Shown here one piece after another: positions 46,163-57,991 of a stretch of DNA of 64,000 nucleotides. This DNA is from Rhynochetos jubatus. Taxonomy: Eukaryota; Chordata; Aves; Eurypygiformes; Rhynochetidae. Position numbers and translations under genes: made by a program. The number at the start of each line of letters is the position of its first letter. The first letter of the stretch is position 1. The notes beneath the pieces are model-generated. The model had not been told where the DNA came from. It ran no database searches and saw nothing but the letters and a program-made list of their open reading frames with translations. The DNA is taken from NCBI GenBank assembly GCA_027574665.1, contig CM050659.1, positions 16,159,001 through 16,223,000 of the forward strand, in the 5' to 3' direction.

Positions 46163-46870
46163 GCCCACAGCTCCAGGGATAATTGGGATTGCAAAGGCCT
46201 GCCAAGAGGAGCACGACACTGCACAGACATGGCTCCTTCCCCAGCTTTCCTAGCCAGAACCCAGGGGGGGCCATGCCCAGAAAGCGCGGTCGGCAACTTC
46301 TAGGGTTAGGGTTAGGGTTAGGGTCCGGAGAACCAGAAAGCCCACAGCTCCAGGGATAATTGGGATTGCAAAGGCCTGCCAAGAGGAGCACGACACTGCA
46401 CAGACATGGCTCCTTCCCCTGCTTTCCTAGCCAGAACCCAGGGGGGGCCGTGGCTGGAAACCGCGGTCGGCAACTTCTAGGGTTAGGGTTAGGGTTAGGG
46501 TCCGGAGAACCAGAAAGCCCACAGCTCCAGGGATAATTGGGATTGCAAAGGCCTGCCAAGAGGAGCACAACACTGCACAGACATGGCTCCTTCCCCAGCT
46601 TTCCTAGCCAGAACCCAGGGGGGGCCATGCCCAGAAACCGCGGTCGGCAAGTTCTAGGGTTAGGGTTAGGTTTAGGGTCGAGAGAACCAGAAAGCCCACA
46701 GCTCCAGGGATAATTGGGATTGCAAAGGCCTGCCAAGAGGAGCACGACACTGCACAGACATGGCTCCTTCCCCTGCTTTCCTAGCCAGAACCCAGGGGAG
46801 GCCATGCCCGGAAACCGCGGTCGGCAACTTCTAGGGTTAGGGTTAGGGTTAGGGTCCGGAGAACCAGAAA
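46163..46870 (+). repeat. Right-family module, units 2-5 (708 bp)
   Basis: The AAAGCGCGG (from 46281), GTGGCTGG, CACAACACTG/GGTTTAGGG (46670) and ATGCCCGG units are all 177 bp. The preceding unit is of ATGCCCAG type rather than the three-hexamer unit 1. Private changes: GGTCGAGAG after the GGTTTAGGG and GGGGAGGCC near 46796. Confidence 0.88.
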
Positions 46871-47329
46871 GCCCACAGCTCCAGGGATAATTGGGATTGC
46901 AAAGGCCTGCCAAGAGGAGCACGACACTGCACAGACATGGCTCCTTCCCCTGCTTTCCTAGCCAGAACCCGGGGGGGGCCGTGGCCGGAAACCGCGGTCG
47001 GCAACTTCTAGGGTTAGGGTTAGGGTTAGGGTCCGGAGAACCAGAAAGCCCACAGCTCCAGGGATAATTGGGATTGCAAAGGCCTGCCAAGAGGAGCATG
47101 ACACTGCACAGACATGGCTCCTTCCCCTGCTTTCCTAGCCAGAACCCGGGGGGGTTCGTGGCCGGAAACAGCGGTCGGCAACTTCTAGGGTTAGGGTTAG
47201 GGTTAGGGTCCGGAGAACCAGAAAGCCCACAGCTCCAGGGATAATTGGGATTGCAAAGGCCTGCCAAGAGGAGCACGACACTGCACAGACATGGCTCCTT
47301 CCCCTGCTTTCCTAGCCAGAACCCGGGGG

Positions 47330-48740
47330 GGGCCATGGCCGGAAACCGCGGTCGGCAACTTCTAGGGTTAGGGTTAGGGTTAGGGTCCGGAGAACCAGAA
47401 AGCCCACAGCTCCAGGGATAATTGGGATTGCAAAGGCCTGCCAAGAGGAGCACGACACTGCACAGACATGGCTCCTTCCCCAGCTTTCCTAGCCAGAACC
47501 CGGGGGGGGTCCGTGGCCGGAAACCGCGGTCGGCAACTTCTAGGGTTAGGGTTAGGGTTAGGGTCCGGAGAACCAGAAAGCCCACAGCTCCAGGGATAAT
47601 TGGGATTGCAAAGGCCTGCCAAGAGGAGCACGACACTGCACAGACATGGCTCCTTCCCCTGCTTTCCTAGCCAGAACCCTGGGGGGGCCGTGGCTGGAAA
47701 CCGCGGTTGGCAACTTCTAGGGTTAGGGTTAGGGTTAGGGTCCGGAGAACCAGAAAGCCCACAGCTCCAGGGATAATTGGGATTGCAAAGGCCTGCCAAG
47801 AGGAGCACGACACTGCACAGACATGGCTCCTTCCCCAGCTTTCCTAGCCAGAACCCAGGGCTGGCCGTGGCCGGAAATCGCGGTCGGCAACTTCTAGGGT
47901 TAGGGTTAGGGTTAGGGTCCGGAGAACCAGAAAGCCCACAGCTCCAGGGATAATTGGGATTGCAAAGGCCTGCCAAGAGGAGCACGACACTGCACAGACA
48001 TGGCTCCTTCCCCTGCTTTCCTAGCCAGAACCCGGGGGGGGCCGTGGCCGGAAACCGCGGTCGGCAACTTCTAGGGTTAGGGTTAGGGTCCGGAGAACCA
48101 GAAAGCCCACAGCTCCAGGGATAATTGGGATTGCAAAGGCCTGCCAAGAGGAGCACGACACTGCACAGACATGGCTCCTTCCCCAGCTTTCCTAGCCAGA
48201 ACCCAGGGGGGGCCATGCCCAGAAAGCGCGGTCGGCAACTTCTAGGGTTAGGGTTAGGGTTAGGGTCCGGAGAACCAGAAAGCCCACAGCTCCAGGGATA
48301 ATTGGGATTGCAAAGGCCTGCCAAGAGGAGCACGACACTGCACAGACATGGCTCCTTCCCCAGCTTTCCTAGCCAGAACCCAGGGGGGGCCATGCCCAGA
48401 AAGCGCGGTCGGCAACTTCTAGGGTTAGGGTTAGGGTTAGGGTCCGGAGAACCAGAAAGCCCACAGCTCCAGGGATAATTGGGATTGCAAAGGCCTGCCA
48501 AGAGGAGCACGACACTGCACAGACATGGCTCCTTCCCCTGCTTTCCTAGCCAGAACCCAGGGGGGGCCGTGGCTGGAAACCGCGGTCGGCAACTTCTAGG
48601 GTTAGGGTTAGGGTTAGGGTCCGGAGAACCAGAAAGCCCACAGCTCCAGGGATAATTGGGATTGCAAAGGCCTGCCAAGAGGAGCACGACACTGCACCGA
48701 CATGGCTCCTTCCGCAGCTTTCCTAGCCAGAACCCGGGGG
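47330..48740 (+). repeat. Eight-unit tandem duplication, left copy (1411 bp)
   Basis: Paired marks are CCATGG (about 47333/48745), a GGGTCCGTGG unit (about 47508/48919), ACCCTGGGGGGG (47677/49088), AGGGCTGGCC with AAATCG, and AAAGCGCGG (gccc at 48217/49628). The repeat unit is eight monomers, and the first follows the last without a gap. Confidence 0.88.
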
Positions 48741-50151
48741 GGGCCATGGCCGGAAACCGCGGTCGGCAACTTCTAGGGTTAGGGTTAGGGTTAGGGTCCG
48801 GAGAACCAGAAAGCCCACAGCTCCAGGGATAATTGGGATTGCAAAGGCCTGCCAAGAGGAGCACGACACTGCACAGACATGGCTCCTTCCCCAGCTTTCC
48901 TAGCCAGAACCCAGGGGGGGTCCGTGGCCGGAAACCGCGGTCGGCAACTTCTAGGGTTAGGGTTAGGGTTAGGGTCCGGAGAACCAGAAAGCCCACAGCT
49001 CCAGGGATAATTGGGATTGCAAAGGCCTGCCAAGAGGAGCACGACACTGCACAGACATGGCTCCTTCCCCTGCTTTCCTAGCCAGAACCCTGGGGGGGCC
49101 GTGGCTGGAAACCGCGGTTGGCAACTTCTAGGGTTAGGGTTAGGGTTAGGGTCCGGAGAACCAGAAAGCCCACAGCTCCAGGGATAATTGGGATTGCAAA
49201 GGCCTGCCAAGAGGAGCACGACACTGCACAGACATGGCTCCTTCCCCAGCTTTCCTAGCCAGAACCCAGGGCTGGCCGTGGCCGGAAATCGCGGTCGGCA
49301 ACTTCTAGGGTTAGGGTTAGGGTTAGGGTCCGGAGAACCAGAAAGCCCACAGCTCCAGGGATAATTGGGATTGCAAAGGCCTGCCAAGAGGAGCACGACA
49401 CTGCACAGACATGGCTCCTTCCCCTGCTTTCCTAGCCAGAACCCGGGGGGGGCCGTGGCCGGAAACCGCGGTCGGCAACTTCTAGGGTTAGGGTTAGGGT
49501 CCGGAGAACCAGAAAGCCCACAGCTCCAGGGATAATTGGGATTGCAAAGGCCTGCCAAGAGGAGCACGACACTGCACAGACATGGCTCCTTCCGCAGCTT
49601 TCCTAGCCAGAACCCAGGGGGGGCCATGCCCAGAAAGCGCGGTCGGCAACTTCTAGGGTTAGGGTTAGGGTTAGGGTCCGGAGAACCAGAAAGCCCACAG
49701 CTCCAGGGATAATTGGGATTGCAAAGGCCTGCCAAGAGGAGCACGACACTGCACAGACATGGCTCCTTCCCCAGCTTTCCTAGCCAGAACCCAGGGGGGG
49801 CCATGCCCAGAAAACGCGGTCTGCAACTTCTAGGGTTAGGGTTAGGGTTAGGGTCCGGAGAACCAGAAAGCCCACAGCTCCAGGGATAATTGGGATTGCA
49901 AAGGCCTGCCAAGAGGAGCACGACACTGCACAGACATGGCTCCTTCCCCTGCTTTCCTAGCCAGAACCCAGGGGGGGCCGTGGCTGGAAACCGCGGTCGG
50001 CAACTTCTAGGGTTAGGGTTAGGGTTAGGGTCCGGAGAACCAGAAAGCCCACAGCTCCAGGGATAATTGGGATTGCAAAGGCCTGCCAAGAGGAGCACGA
50101 CACTGCACCGACATGGCTCCTTCCCCTGCTTTCCTAGCCAGAACCCGGGGG
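48741..50151 (+). repeat. Eight-unit tandem duplication, right copy (1411 bp)
   Basis: Direct repeat of the preceding block. In the doubled AAAGCG pair the second unit reads AAAACGCGGTCTGC near 49811, a private change. TTCCGCAGC appears at about 49592. Confidence 0.88.
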
Positions 50152-53100
50152 GGGCCGTGGCCGGAAACCGCGGTCGGCAACTTCTAGGGTTAGGGTTAGG
50201 GTTAGGGTCCGGAGAACCAGAAAGCCCACAGCTCCAGGGATAATTGGGATTGCAAAGGCCTGCCAAGAGGAGCACGACACTGCACAGACATGGCTCCTTC
50301 CCCTGCTTTCCTAGCCAGAACCCAGGGGGGGCCTTCGCCGGAAACCGCGGTCGGCAACTTCTAGGGTTAGGGTTAGGGTTAGGGTCCGGAGAACCAGAAA
50401 GCCCACAGCTCCAGGGATAATTGGGATTGCAAAGGCCTGCCAAGAGGAGCACGACACTGCACCGACATGGCTCCTTCCCCTGCTTTCCTAGCCAGAACCC
50501 GGGGGGGGCCGTGGCCGGAAACCGCGGTCGGCAACTTCTAGGGTTAGGGTTAGGGTCCGGAGAACCAGAAAGCCCACAGCTCCAGGGATAATTGGGATTG
50601 CAAAGGCCTGCCAAGAGGAGCACGACACTGCACAGACATGGCTCCTTCCCCAGCTTTCCTAGCCAGAACCCAGGGGGGGCCATGCCCAGAAAGCGCGGTC
50701 GGCAACTTCTAGGGTTAGGGTTAGGGTTAGGGTCCGGAGAACCAGAAAGCCCACAGCTCCAGGGATAATTGGGATTGCAAAGGCCTGCCAAGAGGAGCAC
50801 GACACTGCACAGACATGGCTCCTTCCCCTGCTTTCCTAGCCAGAACCCAGGGGGGGCCGTGGCTGGAAACCGCGGTCGGCAACTTCTAGGGTTAGGGTTA
50901 GGGTTAGGGTCCGGAGAACCAGAAAGCCCACAGCTCCAGGGATAATTGGGATTGCAAAGGCCTGCCAAGAGGAGCACGACACTGCACAGACATGGCTCCT
51001 TCCCCTGGTTTCCTAGCCAGAACCCAGGGGGGGCCGTGGCCGGAAACCGCGGTCGGCAACTTCTAGGGTTAGGGTTAGGGTTAGGGTCCGGAGAACCAGA
51101 AAGCCCACAGCTCCAGGGATAATTGGGATTGCAAAGGCCTGCCAAGAGGAGCACGACACTGCACCGACATGGCTCCTTCCCCAGCTTTCCTAGCCAGAAC
51201 CCAGGGGGGGCCATGCCCAGAAACCGCGGTCGGCAACTTCTAGGGTTAGGGTTAGGGTTAGGGTCCGGAGAACCAGAAAGCCCACAGCTCCAGGGATAAT
51301 TGGGATTGCAAAGGCCTGCCAAGAGGAGCACGACACTGCACAGACATGGCTCCTTCCCCTGCTTTCCTAGCCAGAACCCAGGGGGGGCCGTGGCCGGAAA
51401 CCGCGGTCGGCAACTTCTAGGGTTAGGGTTAGGGTTAGGGTCCGGAGAACCAGAAAGCCCACAGCTCCAGGGATAATTGGGATTGCAAAGGCCTGACAAG
51501 AGGAGCACGACACTGCACAGACATGGCTCCTTCCCCTGCTTTCCTAGCCAGAACCGAGGGGGGGCCGTGGCCGGAAACCGCGGTCGGCAACTTCTAGGGT
51601 TAGGGTTAGGGTTAGGGTCCGGAGAACCAGAAAGCCCACAGCTCCAGGGATAATTGGGATTGCAAAGGCCTGCCAAGAGGAGCACGACACTGTACCGACA
51701 TGGCTCCTTCCGCAGCTTTCCTAGCCAGAACCCAGGGGGGGCCATGCCCAGAAAGCGCGGTTGGCAACTTCTAGGGTTAGGGTTAGGGTTAGGGTCCGGA
51801 GAACCAGAAAGCCCACAGCTCCAGGGATAATTGGGATTGCAAAGGCCTGCCAAGAGGAGCACGACACTGCACCGACATGGCTCCTTCCCCTGCTTTCCTA
51901 GCCAGAACCCGGGTGGGGCCGTGGCCGGAAACCGCGGTCGGCAACTTCTAGGGTTAGGGTTAGGGTCCGGAGAACCAGAAAGCCCACAGCTCCAGGGATA
52001 ATTGGGATTGCAAAGGCCTGCCAAGAGGAGCACGACACTGCACAGACATGGCTCCTTCCCCTGCTTTCCTAGCCAGAACCCAGGGGGGGCCGTGGCCGGA
52101 AACCGCGGTCGGCAACTTCTAGGGTTAGGGTTAGGGTCCGGAGAACCAGAAAGCCCACAGCTCCAGGGATAATTGGGATTGCAAAGGCCTGCCAAGAGGA
52201 GCACGACACTGCACAGACATGGCTCCTTCCCCTGCTTTCCTAGCCAGAACCCAGGGGGGGCCGTGGCCGGAAACCGCGGTCGGCAACTTCTAGGGTTAGG
52301 GTTAGGGTTAGGGTCCGGAGAACCAGAAAGCCCACAGCTCCAGGGATAATTGGGATTGCAAAGGCCTGCCAAGAGGATCACGACACTGCACCGACATGGC
52401 TCCTTCCCCAGCTTTCCTAGCCAGGACCCAGGGGGGGCCGTGGCCGGAAACCGCGGTCGGCAACTTCTAGGGTTAGGGTTAGGGTTAGGGTCCGGAGAAC
52501 CAGAAAGCCCACAGCTCCAGGGATAATTGGGATTGCAAAGGCCTGCCAAGAGGAGCACGACACTGCACAGACATGGCTCCTTCCCCTGCTTTCCTAGCCA
52601 GAACCCAGGGGGGGCCGTGGCCGGAAACCGCGGTCGGCAACTTCTAGGGTTAGGGTTAGGGTTAGGGTCCGGAGAACCAGAAAGCCCACAGCTCCAGGGA
52701 TAATTGGGATTGCAAAGGCCTGCCAAGAGGAGCACGACACTGCACAGACATGGCTCCTTCCCCAGCTTTCCTAGCCAGAACCCAGGGGGGGCCATGCCCA
52801 TAAACCACGGTCGGCAACTTCTAGGGTTAGGGTTAGGGTTAGGGTCCGGAGAACCAGAAAGCCCACAGCTCCAGGGATAATTGGGATTGCAAAGGCCTGC
52901 CAAGAGGAGCACGACACTGCACAGACATGGCTCCTTCCCCAGCTTTCCTAGCCAGGACCCAGGGGGGGCCGTGGCCGGAAACCGCGGTCGGCAACTTCTA
53001 GGGTTAGGGTTAGGGTTAGGGTCCGGAGAACCAGAAAGCCCACAGCTCCAGGGATAATTGGGATTGCAAAGGCCTGCCAAGAGGAGCACGACACTGCACC

Positions 53101-53190
53101 GACATGGCTCCTTCCGCAGCTTTCCTAGCCAGAACCCGGGGGGGGCCGTGGCCGGAAACCGCGGTCGGCAACTTCTAGGGTTAGGGTTAG

Positions 53191-54418
53191 GCTTAGGGTC
53201 CGGAGAACCAGAAAGCCCACAGCTCCAGGGATAATTGGGATTGCAAAGGCCTGCCAAGAGGAGCACGACACTGCACCGACATGGCTCCTTCCCCAGCTTT
53301 CCTAGCCAGAACCTGCGGGGGGGCCATGCCCAGAAACCGCGGTGGGCAACTTCTAGGGTTAGGGTTAGGGTCCGGAGAACCAGAAAGCCCACAGCTCCAG
53401 GGATAATTGGGATTGCAAAGGCCTGCCAAGAGGAGCACGACACTGCACAGACATGGCTCCTTCCCCTGCTTTCCTAGCCAGAACCCAGGGGGGGCTGTGG
53501 CCGGAAACCGCGGTCGGCAACTTCTAGGGTTAGGGTTAGGGTTAGGGTCCGGAGAACCAGAAAGCCCACAGCTCCAGGGATAATTGGGATTGCAAAGGCC
53601 TGCCAAGAGGAGCACGACACTGCACCGACATGGCTCCTTCCCCAGCTTTCCTATCCAGAACCCGGGGGGGGCCGTGGCCGGAAACCGCGGTCGGCAACTT
53701 CTAGGGTTAGGGTTAGGGTCCGGAGAAACAGAAAGCCCACAGCTCCAGGGATAATTGGGATTGCAAAGGCCTGCCAAGAGGAGCACGACACTGCACAGAC
53801 ATGGCTCCTTCCCCTGCTTTCCTAGCCAGAACCCAGGGGGGGTCGTGGCCGGAAACCGCGGTCGGCAACTTCTAGGGTTAGGGTTAGGGTTAGGGTCCGG
53901 AGAACCAGAAAGCCCACAGCTCCAGGGATAATTGGGATTGCAAAGGCCTGCCAAGAGGAGCACGACACTGCACCGACATGGCTCCTTCCCCAGCTTTCCT
54001 AGCCAGAACCCGGGGGGGGCCGTGGCCGGAAACCACGGTCGGCAACTTCTAGGGTTAGGGTTAGGGTTAGGGTCCGGAGAACCAGAAAGCCCACAGCTCC
54101 AGGGATAATTGGGATTGCAAAGGCCTGCCAAGAGGAGCACGACACTGCACCGACATGGCTCCTTCCCCAGCTTTCCTAGCCAGGACCCAGGGGGGGCCGT
54201 GGACGGAAACCGCGGTCGGCAACTTCTAGGGTTAGGGTTAGGGTTAGGGTCCGGAGAACCAGAAAGCCCACAGCTCCAGGGATAATTGGGATTGCAAAGG
54301 CCTGCCAAGAGGAGCACGACACTGCACCGACATGGCTCCTTCCGCAGCTTTCCTAGCCAGAACCCGGGGGGGGCCGTGGCCGGAAACCGCGGTCGGCAAC
54401 TTCTAGGGTTAGGGTTAG
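53191..54418 (+). repeat. Seven-unit amplification marked by TTAGGCTTAGGG
   Basis: The degenerate hexamer TTAGGC occurs only at 53191, 54419 and 55115 (position of GCTTAG). The first interval is 1228 bp, seven units. GGTGGGCAAC at 53341, 54568 and 55264 follows at the same spacing. The shared context starts before 52.95 kb with a CAGGACCCAG unit. Confidence 0.85.
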
Positions 54419-55114
54419 GCTTAGGGTCCGGAGAACCAGAAAGCCCACAGCTCCAGGGATAATTGGGATTGCAAAGGCCTGCCAAGAGGAGCACGACACT
54501 GCACCGACATGGCTCCTTCCCCAGCTTTCCTAGCCAGAACCCAGGGGGGGCCATGCCCAGAAACCGCGGTGGGCAACTTCTAGGGTTAGGGTTAGGGTCC
54601 GGAGAACCAGAAAGCCCACAGCTCCAGGGATAATTGGGATTGCAAAGGCCTGCCAAGAGGAGCACGACACTGCACAGACATGGCTCCTTCCCCTGCTTTC
54701 CTAGCCAGAACCCAGGGGGGGCTGTGGCCGGAAACCGCGGTCGGCAACTTCTAGGGTTAGGGTTAGGGTTAGGGTCCGGAGAACCAGAAAGCCCACAGCT
54801 CCAGGGATAATTGGGATTGCAAAGGCCTGCCAAGAGGAGCACGACACTGCACCGACATGGCTCCTTCCCCAGCTTTCCTAGCCAGAACCCGGGGGGGGCC
54901 GTGGCCGGAAACCGCGGTCGGCAACTTCTAGGGTTAGGTTTAGGGTCCGGAGAACCAGAAAGCCCACAGCTCCAGGGATAATTGGGATTGCAAAGGCCTG
55001 CCAAGAGGAGCACGACACTGCACCGACATGGCTCCTTCCGCAGCTTTCCTAGCCAGAACCCGGGGGGGGCCGTGGCCGGAAACCGCGGTCGGCAACTTCT
55101 AGGGTTAGGGTTAG
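54419..55114 (+). repeat. Four-unit tandem duplication (696 bp), left copy
   Basis: TTAGGCTTAGGG, GGTGGGCAAC, GGGGGCTGTGG and a three-hexamer GGGTTAGGTTTAGGG unit (54931) repeat exactly 696 bp on, at 55115, 55264, about 55415 and 55627. A TTCCGCAGC unit closes the left copy; in the right copy the corresponding unit reads TTCCCCAGC. Confidence 0.87.
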
Positions 55115-55810
55115 GCTTAGGGTCCGGAGAACCAGAAAGCCCACAGCTCCAGGGATAATTGGGATTGCAAAGGCCTGCCAAGAGGAGCACGACACTGCAC
55201 CGACATGGCTCCTTCCCCAGCTTTCCTAGCCAGAACCCAGGGGGGGCCATGCCCAGAAACCGCGGTGGGCAACTTCTAGGGTTAGGGTTAGGGTCCGGAG
55301 AACCAGAAAGCCCACAGCTCCAGGGATAATTGGGATTGCAAAGGCCTGCCAAGAGGAGCACGACACTGCACAGACATGGCTCCTTCCCCTGCTTTCCTAG
55401 CCAGAACCCAGGGGGGGCTGTGGCCGGAAACCGCGGTCGGCAACTTCTAGGGTTAGGGTTAGGGTTAGGGTCCGGAGAACCAGAAAGCCCACAGCTCCAG
55501 GGATAATTGGGATTGCAAAGGCCTGCCAAGAGGAGCACGACACTGCACCGACATGGCTCCTTCCCCAGCTTTCCTAGCCAGAACCCGGGGGGGGCCGTGG
55601 CCGGAAACCGCGGTCGGCAACTTCTAGGGTTAGGTTTAGGGTCCGGAGAACCAGAAAGCCCACAGCTCCAGGGATAATTGGGATTGCAAAGGCCTGCCAA
55701 GAGGAGCACGACACTGCACCGACATGGCTCCTTCCCCAGCTTTCCTAGCCAGAACCCGGGGGGGGCCGTGGCCGGAAACCGCGGTCGGCAACTTCTAGGG
55801 TTAGGGTTAG
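55115..55810 (+). repeat. Four-unit tandem duplication (696 bp), right copy
   Basis: Partner of 54419-55114. It ends where the terminal unit has a normal TTAGGGTTAGGG in place of TTAGGCTTAGGG. Confidence 0.85.
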
Positions 55811-55915
55811 GGTCCGGAGAACCAGAAAGCCCACAGCTCCAGGGATAATTGGGATTGCAAAGGCCTGCCAAGAGGAGCACGACACTGCACCGACATGGCT
55901 CCTTCCCCAGCTTTC

Positions 55916-55928
55916 CTAGGAAGAGCCC
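55916..55928 (+). repeat. Rare CTAGGAAGAGCCC variant, copy 2
   Basis: Same cluster of changes as at 43247. This unit also has CCGTGCCCAG, CGCTGTCGG and GGGAACTTC and is followed by TCTGGAG, so the flanking variants differ from copy 1. Confidence 0.9.
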
Positions 55929-57153
55929 AGGGGGGGCCGTGCCCAGAAACCGCTGTCGGGAACTTCTAGGGTTAGGGTTAGGGTTAGGGTCTGGAGAACC
56001 AGAAAGCCCACAGCTCCAGGGATAATTGGGATTGCAAAGGCCTGCCAAGAGGAGCACGACACTGCACAGACATGGCTCCTTCCCCTGCTTTCCTAGCCAG
56101 AACCCAGGGGGGGCCGTGGCCGGAAACCGCGGTCGGCAACTTCTAGGGTTAGGGTTAGGGTTAGGGTCCGGAGAACCAGAAAGCCCACAGCTCCAGGGAT
56201 AATTGGGATTGCAAAGGCCTGCCAAGAGGAGCACGACACTGCACCGACATGGCTCCTTCCCCAGCTTTCCTAGCCAGAACCCGGGGGGGGCCGTGGCCGG
56301 AAATCACGGTCGGCAACTTCTAGGGTTAGGGTTAGGGTTAGGGTCCGGAGAACCAGAAAGCCCACAGCTCCAGGGATAATTGGGATTGCAAAGGCCTGCC
56401 AAGAGGAGCACGACACTGCACAGACATGGCTCCTTCCCCTGCTTTCCTAGCCATAACCCGGGGGGGGCCGTGGCCGGAAACCGCGGTCGGCAACTTCTAG
56501 GGTTAGGGTTAGGGTTAGGGTCCGGAGAACCAGAAAGCCCACAGCTCCAGGGATAATTGGGATTGCAAAGGCCTGCCAAGAGGAGCACGACACTGCACAG
56601 ACATGGCTCCTTCCCCTGCTTTCCTAGCCAGAACCCGGGGGGGGGCCGTGGCCGGAAACCGCGGTCGGCAACTTCTAGGGTTAGGGTTAGGGTCTGGAGA
56701 ACCAGAAAGCCCACAGCTCCAGGGATAATTGGGATTGCAAAGGCCTGCCAAGAGGAGCACGACACTGCACAGACATGGCTCCTTCCCCTGCTTTCCTAGC
56801 CAGAACCCAGGGGGGGCCGTGGCCGGAAACCGCGGTCGGCAACTTCTAGGGTTAGGGTTAGGGTTAGGGTCCGGAGAACCAGAAAGCCCACAGCTCCAGG
56901 GATAATTGGGATTGCAAAGGCCTGCCAAGAGGAGCACGACACTGCACAGACATGGCTCCTTCCCCAGCTTTCCTAGCCAGAACCCAGGGGGGGCCATGCC
57001 CAGAAACCGCGGTCGGCAACTTCTAGGGTTAGGGTTAGGGTTAGGGTCCGGAGAACCAGAAAGCCCACAGCTCCAGGGATAATTGGGATTGCAAAGGCCT
57101 GCCAAGAGGAGCACGACACTGCACAGACATGGCTCCTTCCCCAGCTTTCCTAG

Positions 57154-57177
57154 CCATAACCCAGGGGGGTCCGTGTC
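57154..57177 (+). repeat. CCATAACCCAGG / CCGTGTCCGG linked variant
   Basis: CCATAACCC for CCAGAACCC is joined to a short G tract and CCGTGTCCGG. The same combination recurs at 58563 and 59094, spaced 1409 bp (eight units) and 531 bp (three units). A partial form (CCATAACCC without CCGTGTCC) occurs near 56452 and 63836. Confidence 0.88.
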
Positions 57178-57983
57178 CGGAAACCGCGGTCGGCAACTTC
57201 TAGGGTTAGGGTTAGGGTCCGGAGAACCAGAAAGCCCACAGCTCCAGGGATAATTGGGATTGCAAAGGCCTGCCAAGAGGAGCACGACACTGCACCGACA
57301 TGGCTCCTTCCCCTGCTTTCCTAGCCAGAACCCAGGGGGGGCCGTGGCCGGAAACCGCGGTCGGCAACTTCTAGGGTTAGGGTTAGGGTTAGGGTCCGGA
57401 GAACCAGAAAGCCCACAGCTCCAGGGATAATTGGGATTGCAAAGGCCTGCCAAGAGGAGCACGACACTGCACCGACATGGCTCCTTCCCCAGCTTTCCTA
57501 GCCAGAACCCAGGGGGGGCCGTGGCCGGAAACCGCGGTCGGCAACTTCTAGGGTTAGGGTTAGGGTTAGGGTCCGGAGAACCAGAAAGCCCACAGCTCCA
57601 GGGATAATTGGGATTGCAAAGGCCTGCCAAGAGGAGCACGACACTGCACCGACATGGCTCCTTCCCCAGCTTTCCTAGCCAGAACCCGGGGGGGGCCGTG
57701 GCCGGAAACCGCGGTCGGCAACTTCTAGGGTTAGGGTTAGGGTTAGGGTCCGGAGAACCAGAAAGCCCACAGCTCCAGGGATAATTGGGATTGCAAAGGC
57801 CTGCCAAGAGGAGCACGACACTGCACAGACATGGCTCCTTCCCCAGCTTTCCTAGCCAGAACCCAGGGGGGGCCATGCCCAGAATCCGTGGTCGGCAAGT
57901 TCTAGGGTTAGGGTTAGGGTTAGGGTCCGGAGAACCAGAAAGCCCACAGCTCCAGGGATAATTGGGATTGCAAAGGCCTGCCA

Positions 57984-57991
57984 AGAATAGC
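57984..57991 (+). repeat. AGAATAGC variant 1
   Basis: CCAAGAATAGCACG replaces CCAAGAGGAGCACG. The preceding unit is ATGCCCAG with CAAGTTC (here also AGAATCCGTGG), and the unit carrying the variant has a short G tract (GGGGGGTCATGG). Confidence 0.93.

Noticed and set aside
41136-47636. Long minus-strand open frame (2166 codons) as a proline-asparagine-rich repeat protein gene
   Set aside because: The frame is open only because the unit and the hexamer are multiples of three. Variants are largely amino-acid changing, there is no conserved start context, promoter or terminus, and overlapping frames are also open. The same applies to the other long minus-strand frames, for example at 20338-22860, 29165-32200, 34506-37760, 37504-41181 and 48791-53443.
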